From an uncultured Acidimicrobiales bacterium (GTDB lineage Bacteria > Actinomycetota > Acidimicrobiia > Acidimicrobiales > SZUA-35): 18,689 nucleotides of DNA. Under the pieces are notes generated by a model. That model made no database searches. It saw only the letters and a list, made by a program, of their open reading frames with translations, and was not told the DNA's origin. Below, piece after piece: positions 1 through 6,946 of the stretch; position 1 is the stretch's first letter; each line of letters opens with the position of its first letter. The DNA is taken from NCBI GenBank assembly GCA_938028175.1, contig CALJAE010000168.1, positions 1 to 18,689 on the forward strand. Direction: 5' to 3'. A program made the position numbers and the translations under genes.

Positions 1-85
1 CAAGTCTTTGCTGAACTGAGTTGGCTAGTTCATCAAGTCGATTAGATAGAGCATCGATTTTGGATTCTAAATCCTGTGGTTCCAT
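1..85 (-). CDS. Partial gene, coiled-coil N-terminus (runs off left edge)
   Basis: Reading the minus strand, an ATG at 85-83 opens a frame of 28 codons that continues past the left edge. The visible residues begin MEPQDLESKIDALSNRLDEL and have leucine/isoleucine spacing typical of a short coiled coil. An in-frame TAG lies 36 bases upstream of the ATG, and no other start codon lies between them, so this ATG is the only available start. A purine-rich AGAGGGGGCGAG stretch sits about 20 bases upstream, rather far for a ribosome-binding site. The gene follows the DUF2779 gene on the same strand after a 98-bp gap and may have its own promoter there. The family cannot be named from 28 residues. Confidence 0.5.
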   Translation of the reverse strand, partial: MEPQDLESKIDALSNRLDELANSVQQRL

Positions 86-183
86 ACTTTGATACGAGAA
101 TCGACTCGCCCCCTCTATCTATTAAGATTACTCGACACAGCCTCTTTTAAAGTTTCACGACCTGGAAGCCGCCAAAACTCGGC

Positions 184-2160
184 TTATTCACTTAAAAGTT
201 GATGCCAATGTTGGTAGATCATGACCATGGCCAAAGTGTCGAGTTCGCAGTATTTAAGAAGAGCGTCGGCAAGTTCATTTTGTTCTGCTTCTGTCATTTG
301 TGTGTATTGCATTTTCGCATACGAACACATGGCGGCCCCGCCGTTGGCCAGAGCGTCATCTTGAGTTAGGAGTAATTGCATTTCTTCATCGGAAAAGTCA
401 GTGAACAGTTTTGGAAGCTGCTGGTAAGGGTCAACGATGTTGCCGTCACTGTCTTTTTGAATCCACTGATGCTTGTCGAAGTTGAGGCTTGGCATTTCAT
501 CAGTCCCGTACTTAGCCTCGCTGTAGAAGTCTTGTAGGAACGGTGAATCATTGAGGGTCGCTGGCAGTACTTTCTTGATTGAGTTGGAACCTTTGGTGGC
601 AGGGGAGTAGTAGTAGCTTTTGACGAGTTTAAGCATGTCGATCATCAAGCGATCGCCTTGCCATTGTTCTTCAGATTTAGATGGCGATTTGGTCAGTGTG
701 CGAATGAACTCTTGTAACCCTGGTTCGATGCCTCGGTCTACCAACTGATTATGAATGTCGTTTAAGAAGCTATTCTCATGTTGAGAGTAAATAAACACAG
801 AGCCATCATCTTGGCTTAGCTGGCGTTGTAGTTCTTTGGCGAATGCGAAATTGGGGAACACGCCTTGTTCTCTGTTTAGGTATTGTCCGCCATGTTTTAC
901 GTTTCCGTGTTCGTCCACTGTGTGATGGGAGAACTGGAATGCAATTGCTTCGTAGGGGCGGTCACCTTTGTTGAAAGGTATGGCAACTCGTACGGTTTCA
1001 AAGTCGATGAAATGTAGTGGGTAGATCCAAGAGTTCATCTCAGCTTTTAGTCCATCTAGATCGATCCAAGAAGAGTCATCGCGTTGTTGATACTTCTCAA
1101 CCTGCAACCATTGTCGCTCGCTGGAACTCAACCCAGGTTTCTCATTTGGTTTGATGCCAACGTCTTCTTGACCGACATCATCTAAATCAACTACCCCTTC
1201 TTCAATCAGCTTCTCAGCCTTACGAAACCCAGCAATGTCTAGGACCGTTTGGCGTTCGTAATCTTGGCCAACCCAGCCGAGCATCTTGCCGAAGCACTCT
1301 TGTTTACCACTTCGTAAACCTTGTGCTATTTGTTCATCACTAGCTTGAAATTCGCAGCTCTTACAAGCCTTAGTAAGGCTTGGGGGAAGTTGTTTGTTTT
1401 CTACATAACTCGACGCATATAAATCGATGCGTTCTGTGAATGAAAGTCCATCGTCTGCGTCTGGTGCAGAGGTTAATATCTCGTCACATTCCGCAGTTAC
1501 ATCGATTTTAGTAAGTAGCGGTGGTTGTAGGTCGGACTGTGTAATTGGCTCTGTCAATTCGACTTGGGCGTAGCCGTTGTCGTCGCGTCGCAGTAAGAAC
1601 TTTTGGTGTAGACCGTCGGTTTCGCACACCACACCTTTGTTAATGAGCATGAGGTGGGGAGTGATTGTTTTATCCCGTAGGGCTTGGCCGGCTACGTAGG
1701 TTTGGAAAGAGATGTCTTCTAGATACGGAAGCCAGCTAGCTGATAGGTCTCCTCGTTTTCCTCTAAATGGCTCGGTATCGCCATTGAGATCAATCGACTT
1801 AGATTTAACTTCGAATAGTGAGATGTTGTTGCCTTCTTTGACTAGAACGTCGACTCTTATAAAGTATCTTTCTGTGGCAAGGGCAGCTTCGAATATTGTG
1901 ACCGAGTCTTGTTTCAGTAGTTCGTTTGTTTGTCGAAGCGCTTTGTCATAGTCAAGGGTGTCAACGTTATGCCCATCTGGAAAGTAGTGTTTCGCGAGCT
2001 CGCCTACAAGGATTCCACCTTCGGCTAGGGCTTTTAGAAAGTCATCTGAGATGGACTGGTTTACATATTCGTCTTTGTTGGTGTAGTAAAGCTTGGTGGG
2101 GCATTGGCTAGCTAGCTTAAAGCGAGACTTCGTTAGATAGCGGCGGGAACTCATTGGCAT
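184..2160 (-). CDS. DUF2779 protein: Fe-S PD-(D/E)XK nuclease-like plus DEDD exonuclease-like domain
   Basis: This is a 658-residue protein of the DUF2779 type. The N-terminal half looks like a RecB/Cas4-type nuclease core. It has D104 in RVDVLVK, E117-V-K119 in LFEVKSKS, and a helix with FQTY (152-155). Four cysteines (C20, C266, C269, C289) are placed as in nucleases where a split cysteine set holds an iron-sulfur cluster. The C-terminal half carries an RNase-H-like exonuclease pattern: HFIDFET with D386 and E388, an E462-N463 segment in YSQHENSF, D508 in LMIDMLK, and D641 in YCELDTLAMV. The predicted role is nucleic-acid processing or repair in the cytoplasm; the substrate is unknown. Start: ATG at 2160, or the ATG at 2154 two codons later. 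Neither has a clear Shine-Dalgarno sequence. It stands alone, with no Cas gene or CRISPR array in the window. The family call is firm; the catalytic roles are inferred from motifs. Confidence 0.82.
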   Translation of the reverse strand: MPMSSRRYLTKSRFKLASQCPTKLYYTNKDEYVNQSISDDFLKALAEGGILVGELAKHYFPDGHNVDTLDYDKALRQTNELLKQDSVTIFEAALATERYFIRVDVLVKEGNNISLFEVKSKSIDLNGDTEPFRGKRGDLSASWLPYLEDISFQTYVAGQALRDKTITPHLMLINKGVVCETDGLHQKFLLRRDDNGYAQVELTEPITQSDLQPPLLTKIDVTAECDEILTSAPDADDGLSFTERIDLYASSYVENKQLPPSLTKACKSCEFQASDEQIAQGLRSGKQECFGKMLGWVGQDYERQTVLDIAGFRKAEKLIEEGVVDLDDVGQEDVGIKPNEKPGLSSSERQWLQVEKYQQRDDSSWIDLDGLKAEMNSWIYPLHFIDFETVRVAIPFNKGDRPYEAIAFQFSHHTVDEHGNVKHGGQYLNREQGVFPNFAFAKELQRQLSQDDGSVFIYSQHENSFLNDIHNQLVDRGIEPGLQEFIRTLTKSPSKSEEQWQGDRLMIDMLKLVKSYYYSPATKGSNSIKKVLPATLNDSPFLQDFYSEAKYGTDEMPSLNFDKHQWIQKDSDGNIVDPYQQLPKLFTDFSDEEMQLLLTQDDALANGGAAMCSYAKMQYTQMTEAEQNELADALLKYCELDTLAMVMIYQHWHQLLSE

Positions 2161-2237
2161 TGCTAGATATTAGCGCCGAAATGCGCAGTGCGCCTCAAAG
2201 GCGTAGCTGTCCTGCGTGGTGATGATCAAGATGAGTT

Positions 2238-2265
2238 TTGTGGCTCTCTCAACGTGTACTAGATT
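2238..2265 (+). promoter_or_regulatory. Candidate promoter of the DUF533/HopJ pair
   Basis: A TTGTGG hexamer (2238-2243) and a TAGATT hexamer (2260-2265) are separated by 16 bases, close to a sigma-70-type -35/-10 pair. Transcription would begin near 2272, giving a leader of about 25 bases that includes the GGAG ribosome-binding site at 2288-2291. This argues against the longer reading frame beginning at TTG 2238, which would lie inside the promoter. Seen by eye only. Confidence 0.4.
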
Positions 2266-2297
2266 GGTCGCTCGAGGGGAACACACAGGAGATAGAC

Positions 2298-2840
2298 ATG
2301 TTAGGAATGTTAGGCAGCTTGGTAGCTGGCAAAGGTGGAAGGTTAATCGGAGGTGCCATCGGAGGAAGAACCGGTGCAATGATTGGTGGTATGGCCGGAG
2401 CGCTTATTGGTGGTCGCAAGATGGGCGGTTTATTAAAGGGCGCAAAGAACAAACTTTCTGGTGGCGACGATCAAGGTTCTGAAGAGCTGACCGAGAGTGA
2501 TGCACAAATACTTGTGAAGCTTATGGTTAACGCTGCCAAGGCTGATGGAGAAATCGACAGCAGTGAGACAGAAAAGATTTTGTCTAGCTTGGAAGACGCA
2601 TCTGGATCTGACCGAGAGTTCCTCAAAGCCGAGATGGCTAAGCCAATGATGTCTCCAGGTGATCTAGCGAAAGAGATTGATTCGGGGTTGGCTGCTGATG
2701 CATATGTTATTTCGTTGATGGCTATCAAACTTGATACTGACGCTGAAATGAATTACCTGAGGTCACTTTCGGTTGCGTTGGGGATTAGCGAAGATGAGCG
2801 CAACTCAATTCACGAACAGTTAGAGATCGAAAAGGTTTAG
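2298..2840 (+). CDS. DUF533 / TerB-like family protein (YebE-like)
   Basis: The protein has 180 residues if started at ATG 2298, which has an AGGAGAT ribosome-binding site seven bases upstream. The frame stays open back to a TTG at 2238, but a candidate promoter lies over that stretch. Residues 1-50 are glycine-rich, with repeated GG-small-residue patterns (GGAIGG, GGMAGALIGG) like glycine-zipper membrane-associating segments. After an acidic linker, residues 70-180 match the helical DUF533/TerB domain: LMVNAAKADGEIDSSE, then an acidic helical bundle ending LSVALGISEDER. E. coli YebE has the same layout. The TerB fold is linked to tellurite resistance and metal or membrane stress, but no specific activity can be assigned. 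A HopJ-family gene follows 9 bp downstream, probably on the same transcript. Confidence 0.78.
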   Translation: MLGMLGSLVAGKGGRLIGGAIGGRTGAMIGGMAGALIGGRKMGGLLKGAKNKLSGGDDQGSEELTESDAQILVKLMVNAAKADGEIDSSETEKILSSLEDASGSDREFLKAEMAKPMMSPGDLAKEIDSGLAADAYVISLMAIKLDTDAEMNYLRSLSVALGISEDERNSIHEQLEIEKV

Positions 2841-2849
2841 GTAGAACGA

Positions 2850-3200
2850 ATGGAAAAGACCAACAAAATTATCGACCAGGTTAAGCAGTCTTCATCTGAG
2901 ATTGACTTTGCCGAAGTTATCGACGCAGTAGATTCAGACTGGGACTACACGCCAACTTCGTTTACCAATGGTGAAATAGTAAATGATGCGGGCACAAACG
3001 AAGGTTCTTGCAAGATACTTGCGCTAGCTAAACACTTTGAACTCAACCAAGACCAGACTGTTGCATTGTTCGGACACTATTACCGAGACGACGTTCTAGG
3101 TAATCCGGATGGAGATGATCACGGTAACATACGCAATTTTATGAAAACAGGCTGGGACGGCGTGTCATTTGAGAACCCGCCACTTACCCCCAGAGCTTAG
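2850..3200 (+). CDS. HopJ-family protein
   Basis: The protein has 116 residues and is recognisable along its whole length as the HopJ family. Landmarks are DYTPTSFTNG (52-61 region), the NEGSCKILALAKHF segment, FGHYYRDDVLGNPDGDDHGN, and the ending NFMKTGWDGV...PLTPR. The family was named after a Pseudomonas type III effector, but most members are chromosomal proteins in bacteria with no type III secretion system. Their biochemical role is not established. Here there is no secretion machinery and no secretion signal, so a cytoplasmic housekeeping or metabolic role is more likely than effector function. ATG 2850 follows the stop of the DUF533 gene by nine bases, with AGGTAG just upstream as a weak ribosome-binding site. 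This suggests co-transcription. Confidence 0.85.
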   Translation: MEKTNKIIDQVKQSSSEIDFAEVIDAVDSDWDYTPTSFTNGEIVNDAGTNEGSCKILALAKHFELNQDQTVALFGHYYRDDVLGNPDGDDHGNIRNFMKTGWDGVSFENPPLTPRA

Positions 3201-3277
3201 CTATTGTCGTTTATGCTCATAGGGTGGCGTAACCTATTTGGGTATTTGGTAGAGTTCACAGTTGCATAAGGCTGCCT

Positions 3278-3361
3278 GCCCGGGTGGCGGAATTGGCAGA
3301 CGCAGAGGACTTAAAATCCTCCGAGGGAAACCTCATGCGGGTTCGAGTCCCGCCCCGGGCA
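3278..3361 (+). tRNA. tRNA-Leu (anticodon TAA)
   Basis: A complete class II tRNA of 84 bases. The acceptor arm GCCCGGG (3278-3284) pairs with CCCGGGC (3354-3360), with discriminator A at 3361. The anticodon stem GAGGA/TCCTC (3305-3309 and 3317-3321) encloses CTTAAAA, giving anticodon TAA at 3312-3314. A long variable arm follows (CGAGGGAAACCTCATG region), then the T arm GGGTTCGAGTCCC. The discriminator A and the long variable arm are both typical of leucine tRNAs. The 3' CCA is not encoded (CTG follows), so it must be added after transcription. Confidence 0.96.
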
Positions 3362-3412
3362 CTGGTGTTTTAGTTTAAGCAACATTATAGGTATCGGTAT
3401 ACTGAGGTAGTG

Positions 3413-4243
3413 GTGGATCTTTCTAGAGCATTTGCGTTAACACTTCCTATTGAACATGTTCCAGGCTCCAGGAGTGGGTTTGCCGCTCTTGCGGCAGCAG
3501 ATTTTGGTTTGGGTGCCAACTCCTGTGCTTTGTTGTCTGAGTTTCTGCTTGCTGGAGCTGACTTTGGAAACGAACGTATTTCAGAATATGAACCCTTGTT
3601 TCCAGGTGCTGGTTCGTCAGGTTTTGGTTTGGATAGTTCTTATCTGGGATCTCGCAAAGAAGGAATTTGGGAGTTATTTACGCCTCAGGTTCACGGGGCA
3701 TTCTCTGATTATTGCAAGGCGTTGGCGAACATGGCGTCGGTACTTGGTTTCGGAGGGGACGCTGTAAGACTGATTCAGGTTTTTAATGGTGCTGCGTTGA
3801 ACGGGCATCCTCACCACGACGGTGTGGGATTAGAGCCAGGTCTGGTCAAGCTTAGTGTACGTTTCTCGCTTAGTTTCGTTGAGAGTACTGCATTCCCCGT
3901 CTCGGGGTTTACTGGTCCGGTCAGGCTTCCTGAGAAGCTGACTAGTGAGGTTGAATGGTATTTGAAACAGGGATTCTACTCACCTAAGCCCAACAGTACA
4001 GTGCAGGTTGTTCAGGCTAAGCCTGGTGATTTTGCCGTTTGGGATCAGAATCAGACTGTTCCACATTTCGCTCCGAGTGGTCGACCTCGGCTTATCGCTA
4101 GCGTTTCTGAGGTCATTACTAGAAAAGAAGCGGCTCGTCGTTTTCGTGGCGTTCGTGGAGTTAACCTTGTCGAGTATTCAGCACTTTCAATCCCTAATAA
4201 TTGGTCAAGCCGTCAGGTTATCGGTAAGGCTGCTTGTCTTTAA
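3413..4243 (+). CDS. Probable Fe(II)/2-oxoglutarate-dependent oxygenase
   Basis: The frame opens at two consecutive GTG codons, 3410 and 3413. The GAGG at 3404-3407 is better spaced for the second, giving 276 residues. Counting from 3410, residues 133-137 are HPHHD, which gives an H135-x-D137 metal pair. The third histidine would be H219 in VPHFAPSGRPRLIASV, followed by arginines R225 and R227 that could bind 2-oxoglutarate. The segment KPGDFAVWDQNQTVPH has the look of the GD-x-hydrophobic-D strand before the distal histidine in phytanoyl-CoA-dioxygenase-like proteins. The substrate cannot be predicted. The gene sits alone between tRNA-Leu and the convergent SGNH hydrolase gene. The enzyme class is inferred from the metal-binding pattern only; the closest family is not recognised. 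Confidence 0.5.
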   Translation: MDLSRAFALTLPIEHVPGSRSGFAALAAADFGLGANSCALLSEFLLAGADFGNERISEYEPLFPGAGSSGFGLDSSYLGSRKEGIWELFTPQVHGAFSDYCKALANMASVLGFGGDAVRLIQVFNGAALNGHPHHDGVGLEPGLVKLSVRFSLSFVESTAFPVSGFTGPVRLPEKLTSEVEWYLKQGFYSPKPNSTVQVVQAKPGDFAVWDQNQTVPHFAPSGRPRLIASVSEVITRKEAARRFRGVRGVNLVEYSALSIPNNWSSRQVIGKAACL

Positions 4244-4343
4244 GCGTAGAGATTTCTAGTGCTTGGTGAGGGTAGTTCAACGCCAGATCTAGTGTCCATA
4301 ACAAAGAATTGCTGTTTGATAGCTTTGGGTAGCGCATCGTGCA

Positions 4344-5303
4344 CTAGCTGCGAATGGCTGGTGCAAAGTGGTCGAACGAGATGATGTCTGCTCCGCCATC
4401 GACAAAGTGGACACCATCTGGATCTTTATAGGCCGGATCAAATGGATTAGCGAATCTTGGTTCAGCCCCAAGATCAATCAGAGCGTCAGCTCCGGCTAGG
4501 TCTCCGCGAATCAGGGAGTTAAGTTCTGACACACCCTGAATCGATGGGCGCATCGGAGGAAGCGTGGCAATAAATATGTAGTCCCAGCCAGCTGCCTTTC
4601 GGTCAGCAACGTAATCTGTAAGAAAGCTATGAGTAGAGCGTGCGTTGGTCGCTGCGTTAGAGGAGTGCGCTTGCTGCCAAAGATCGTTGGTGCCGCCGAA
4701 TAGTACTAGGACATCTTTATTTCCATTGGCGATATTGTCAACATCGGATCTCGCCGTGTTGATCATCTGATCGACTCGAGCCCCACTGAATCCTGAGTTG
4801 ACACATATTTGGGTATCTAGCCGGTTACAAACTCTTGAACCCAAACCTTTGGTTAAAGAGTCTCCTTCGAGGACAACGCGGCAGCCGCTAGAACAATCTG
4901 GTTGGTTGCGTGCTGGGGTAGCTGTAGTCGTTGGTCGAGACGTAGGGGGAGTCGCTGCTGTCTCTGGTTGCACAGCTGCAGTTGTCTGATCGTTAGGTCT
5001 TGAACTTTGTTGATTTGTCAGATTGGTGCTGGCAATCGTAGTCCCTGAAGAACTTGCTGAGGTTGGTTGGCCGCTGGTAGTTGTTAGAGAAGTTGAACTA
5101 TCGGCAGTCGTGGTTCCAGGGTCTTGTGTTTCGTCAAGGGCTGAAGAAGACGTAGTGCTTTCGTCGGAACCCTGATTGTCGTCCAGCGTCGAAGATTGAT
5201 CAGTAGCAGTTTGATTTGATGAAGCCTCTGTCAGGGCAGCATCAGTTACCTCGCCGCCACAGCCCAAAAGGGCCAGAATTAGCACTGGAAGCCAAAATTT
5301 CAT
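4344..5303 (-). CDS. SGNH/GDSL hydrolase lipoprotein with Ser/Thr-rich linker
   Basis: This 319-residue exported esterase-like protein starts with a short hydrophobic signal ending in lipobox ALLGC, so C15 is the predicted lipid-modified residue. Residues 20-130 are a low-complexity Ser/Thr/Gln/Pro linker, a likely spacer between membrane and catalytic domain. The SGNH domain begins at residue 142 with block I LEGDSLTKG (G147-D148-S149, nucleophile S149). The oxyanion-hole blocks are NSGFSG (169-174) and FGGTND (202-207, N206). The catalytic D296-x-x-H299 is in DPDGVHF. All four blocks are intact, so activity is likely. Such enzymes remove acyl or acetyl groups from envelope polysaccharides or lipids. 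The divergent neighbour is an acyltransferase, which fits an O-acylation role. It is convergent with the oxygenase gene. lgt, the enzyme that would lipidate C15, lies elsewhere in the window. Confidence 0.85.
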   Translation of the reverse strand: MKFWLPVLILALLGCGGEVTDAALTEASSNQTATDQSSTLDDNQGSDESTTSSSALDETQDPGTTTADSSTSLTTTSGQPTSASSSGTTIASTNLTNQQSSRPNDQTTAAVQPETAATPPTSRPTTTATPARNQPDCSSGCRVVLEGDSLTKGLGSRVCNRLDTQICVNSGFSGARVDQMINTARSDVDNIANGNKDVLVLFGGTNDLWQQAHSSNAATNARSTHSFLTDYVADRKAAGWDYIFIATLPPMRPSIQGVSELNSLIRGDLAGADALIDLGAEPRFANPFDPAYKDPDGVHFVDGGADIISFDHFAPAIRS

Positions 5304-5315
5304 ATCAAGTACCGC

Positions 5316-5333
5316 TATCGACCTATTTCGATA
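5316..5333. promoter_or_regulatory. Inverted repeat in the SGNH/acyltransferase divergent spacer
   Basis: TATCGA (5316-5321) and TCGATA (5328-5333) form perfect 6-bp arms around a 6-base spacer. The repeat lies 13 bases upstream of the SGNH-hydrolase ATG and about 50 bases upstream of the acyltransferase ATG. It could be an operator for the divergent pair, but a six-base arm can arise by chance. Confidence 0.3.
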
Positions 5334-5383
5334 ATTACTTCAATAAGGTTCAAAATTGTCGTAAACCGCCGATCTAGTCCTAT

Positions 5384-6490
5384 ATGACCAGTGTAGCGAC
5401 CCCAGCTGAAGCTAAGGCTGTAAAGAAGCCGAGCTTCTACATACCATCGTTAGACGGTATTAGAGCAATTGCAATGTTTGTGGTTGTTATCTCCCACACA
5501 GGCTTTGGCGACATCGTCCCCGGGCGAACCGGTGTGACCGTTTTCTTCTTTCTCAGCGGCTTCTTAATCACAACTCTGATGATGCGTGAATTTGAGAAAC
5601 ACGGAAAGCTAGATCTAAAGAAATTTCTGGCACGTCGATTTATTCGGCTAGCCCCACCTGTAATCGTTTTTCTTGGCGCAATCTATGTTCTGGCCTGGCT
5701 TGAATACATTCCTGGGGGAGTAAGCCTCGAAGGGTTCTTCTATCAGTTCTTCTACCTGGCAAACTATTTCGAGATCTTTCTAAAAGATACAGCTGCTACT
5801 CCGAGAGGGACAGTGGTTCTATGGTCGCTGGCGGTCGAAGAACATTTCTATGTGTTGTACCCGATCGTTATGATCTTCTTATTCAAAAAGTATGACTACA
5901 AAAAGATCATCAATATCTTTATCGTAACCAGTGTGGTAATTCTCGCTTGGCGAATGTTCTTAGCCGCAGGGGACTCGTTTCCTAAAGATCGTAACGCTCT
6001 TGCATCTGACACCAGGTTCGACTCGATACTGCTTGGTTGTGTGTTAGCACTCAGCCAAGTCACTGCTGGGTTTAGAGAAGCAGCAGACTCTGCTGTGCTT
6101 AAGTCTAAAGAGCTAGCCATTGTCGCCGTCTCACTCATAGCTTTCTCAATACCATTCGTGATTACTGACGAGTTCTTCTCAGAGACATTCCGGTACACGC
6201 TCCAAGGCATCGCATTGAGTCCTTTGTTTCATTACTCGATCATGAAATATGACTCGTGGTTGTTCAAGCTCTTACAGAATAAGGTATTGCGTAAGCTCGG
6301 TATCTACTCTTACGTTATATATCTAATCCACTTCTCTCTTCACTTCTTACTGTGGGGCGAAGAGAACCACACAGAGGGTCGGTATCTAAAGACAGTTGTA
6401 ACATTTGGGCTTTCGATAGCTATTGCAGCTGCCTATGACTCTCTAGTAGAGCCAAAATTTACAAAGATGAGAGCCAAACTAAGGGCCTAA
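5384..6490 (+). CDS. Acyltransferase family 3 membrane protein (OafA/YrhL-like)
   Basis: A 368-residue polytopic membrane protein of the acyltransferase-3 family, which moves acyl groups (often acetyl) across or onto envelope glycans. The family signature SLDGIRA (22-28) is followed by TM1 with the conserved histidine H38. Next are VFFFLSGFLI (53-62), the arginine-rich RRFIRLAPP (84-92), and LWSLAVEEHFYVLYP in the middle of the protein. About ten hydrophobic segments can be counted. Length is normal for the stand-alone membrane domain, and there is no fused SGNH domain as in OatA-type enzymes; the divergent lipoprotein gene may supply that activity separately. No clear ribosome-binding site precedes ATG 5384, so the start is provisional. 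Specific substrate unknown. Confidence 0.88.
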   Translation: MTSVATPAEAKAVKKPSFYIPSLDGIRAIAMFVVVISHTGFGDIVPGRTGVTVFFFLSGFLITTLMMREFEKHGKLDLKKFLARRFIRLAPPVIVFLGAIYVLAWLEYIPGGVSLEGFFYQFFYLANYFEIFLKDTAATPRGTVVLWSLAVEEHFYVLYPIVMIFLFKKYDYKKIINIFIVTSVVILAWRMFLAAGDSFPKDRNALASDTRFDSILLGCVLALSQVTAGFREAADSAVLKSKELAIVAVSLIAFSIPFVITDEFFSETFRYTLQGIALSPLFHYSIMKYDSWLFKLLQNKVLRKLGIYSYVIYLIHFSLHFLLWGEENHTEGRYLKTVVTFGLSIAIAAAYDSLVEPKFTKMRAKLRA

Positions 6491-6497
6491 ATATAGG

Positions 6498-6585
6498 CAT
6501 GTTACAGTTCCGGGCGGCAGTTGAGTTTTCAGCTAGAACAGGTATCCCTATTTGGAGGTACGACTATGACGCTGGCACACAATAC
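6498..6585 (+). repeat. 88-bp direct repeat, copy 1 (upstream of cupin gene)
   Basis: This segment matches 6947-7034 over 88 bases with five substitutions and no gaps, at a fixed offset of 449 bp. It contains a TAGAAC hexamer (TAGAAT in copy 2, a possible -10 element), the TTGGAGGTAC ribosome-binding site, the ATG, and the first seven codons related to the Bax-inhibitor gene. The two copies flank the cupin gene. Confidence 0.95.
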
Positions 6586-6613
6586 GGTAGCCTCTAGTCA
6601 TGGAAGAAACTGA
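6566..6613 (+). pseudogene. 15-codon relic ORF from a duplicated Bax-inhibitor start
   Basis: The ATG at 6566 has the same GGAGG ribosome-binding site as the real Bax-inhibitor start at 7015. Translation would give MTLAHNTVASSHGRN and stop at TGA 6611-6613. The first seven residues differ from the real N-terminus (MTQAHNT) at one position, and after that all likeness ends. The frame overlaps the first codons of the cupin gene in a different reading frame. It is either a dead relic or a leader peptide that brings ribosomes to the cupin start. Confidence 0.6.
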
Positions 6614-6878
6614 GCTTGCTAAGTTGAAAGAATCCTTGAAGGCTAGAGGTCTTTCATTTGAAGTGTATTCAGATGGTCCAGGGGAGGAGTACAGTCCTCA
6701 CTCGCATGACTTCTATTCCGAACTACATGTGATCGAAGGCGAAATGACTGTACAGGTTGCCGACGAGGAGACCACCCTCACACTCGGTGAGTTCTTTAAA
6801 GTTCATGCAAATGTTGAACACTCAGCGGTGATCGGCGATGAGGGCTGTGTCTATATCGACGCGATCAAGCAAGTATAA
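6600..6878 (+). CDS. Small single-domain cupin protein
   Basis: A 92-residue cytoplasmic protein with one cupin domain. Motif 1 is YSPHSHDFYSELHVIEGEM, with H34, H36 and E41 as metal ligands. Motif 2 is LGEFFKVHANVEHSAV, with H74 as the fourth. All four ligands are present, so metal binding is likely; the reaction or ligand is unknown. ATG 6600 is fixed as the earliest start because an in-frame TAG lies at 6588-6590. It has no ribosome-binding site of its own. The nearest is the GGAGG of repeat copy 1, which serves an out-of-frame 15-codon ORF ending 14 bases inside this gene, so translation by re-initiation or coupling is plausible. The gene lies between two 88-bp repeats and appears to have been placed into the Bax-inhibitor leader region. 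Confidence 0.8.
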   Translation: MEETELAKLKESLKARGLSFEVYSDGPGEEYSPHSHDFYSELHVIEGEMTVQVADEETTLTLGEFFKVHANVEHSAVIGDEGCVYIDAIKQV

Positions 6879-6946
6879 ACCTGAGAGTATTTGCGTTTTG
6901 AATAGCCGGTATAGCTATTAGCGCTTGAAATAAGCTTAATTTGGGC

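Noticed and set aside
184..2160. Cas4 or another CRISPR component
   Set aside because: The nuclease core is Cas4-like, but the protein is a DUF2779 fusion, and there are no repeats with spacers or other cas genes in the window.
2850..3200. Type III secretion effector
   Set aside because: The name HopJ is historical. No type III machinery or secretion signal is visible, and the family is common in bacteria without that system.
6901..6919. Hairpin AATAGC/GCTATT after the cupin gene as a terminator
   Set aside because: The six-base stem is AT-rich and no run of T follows, so it is not a convincing Rho-independent terminator.
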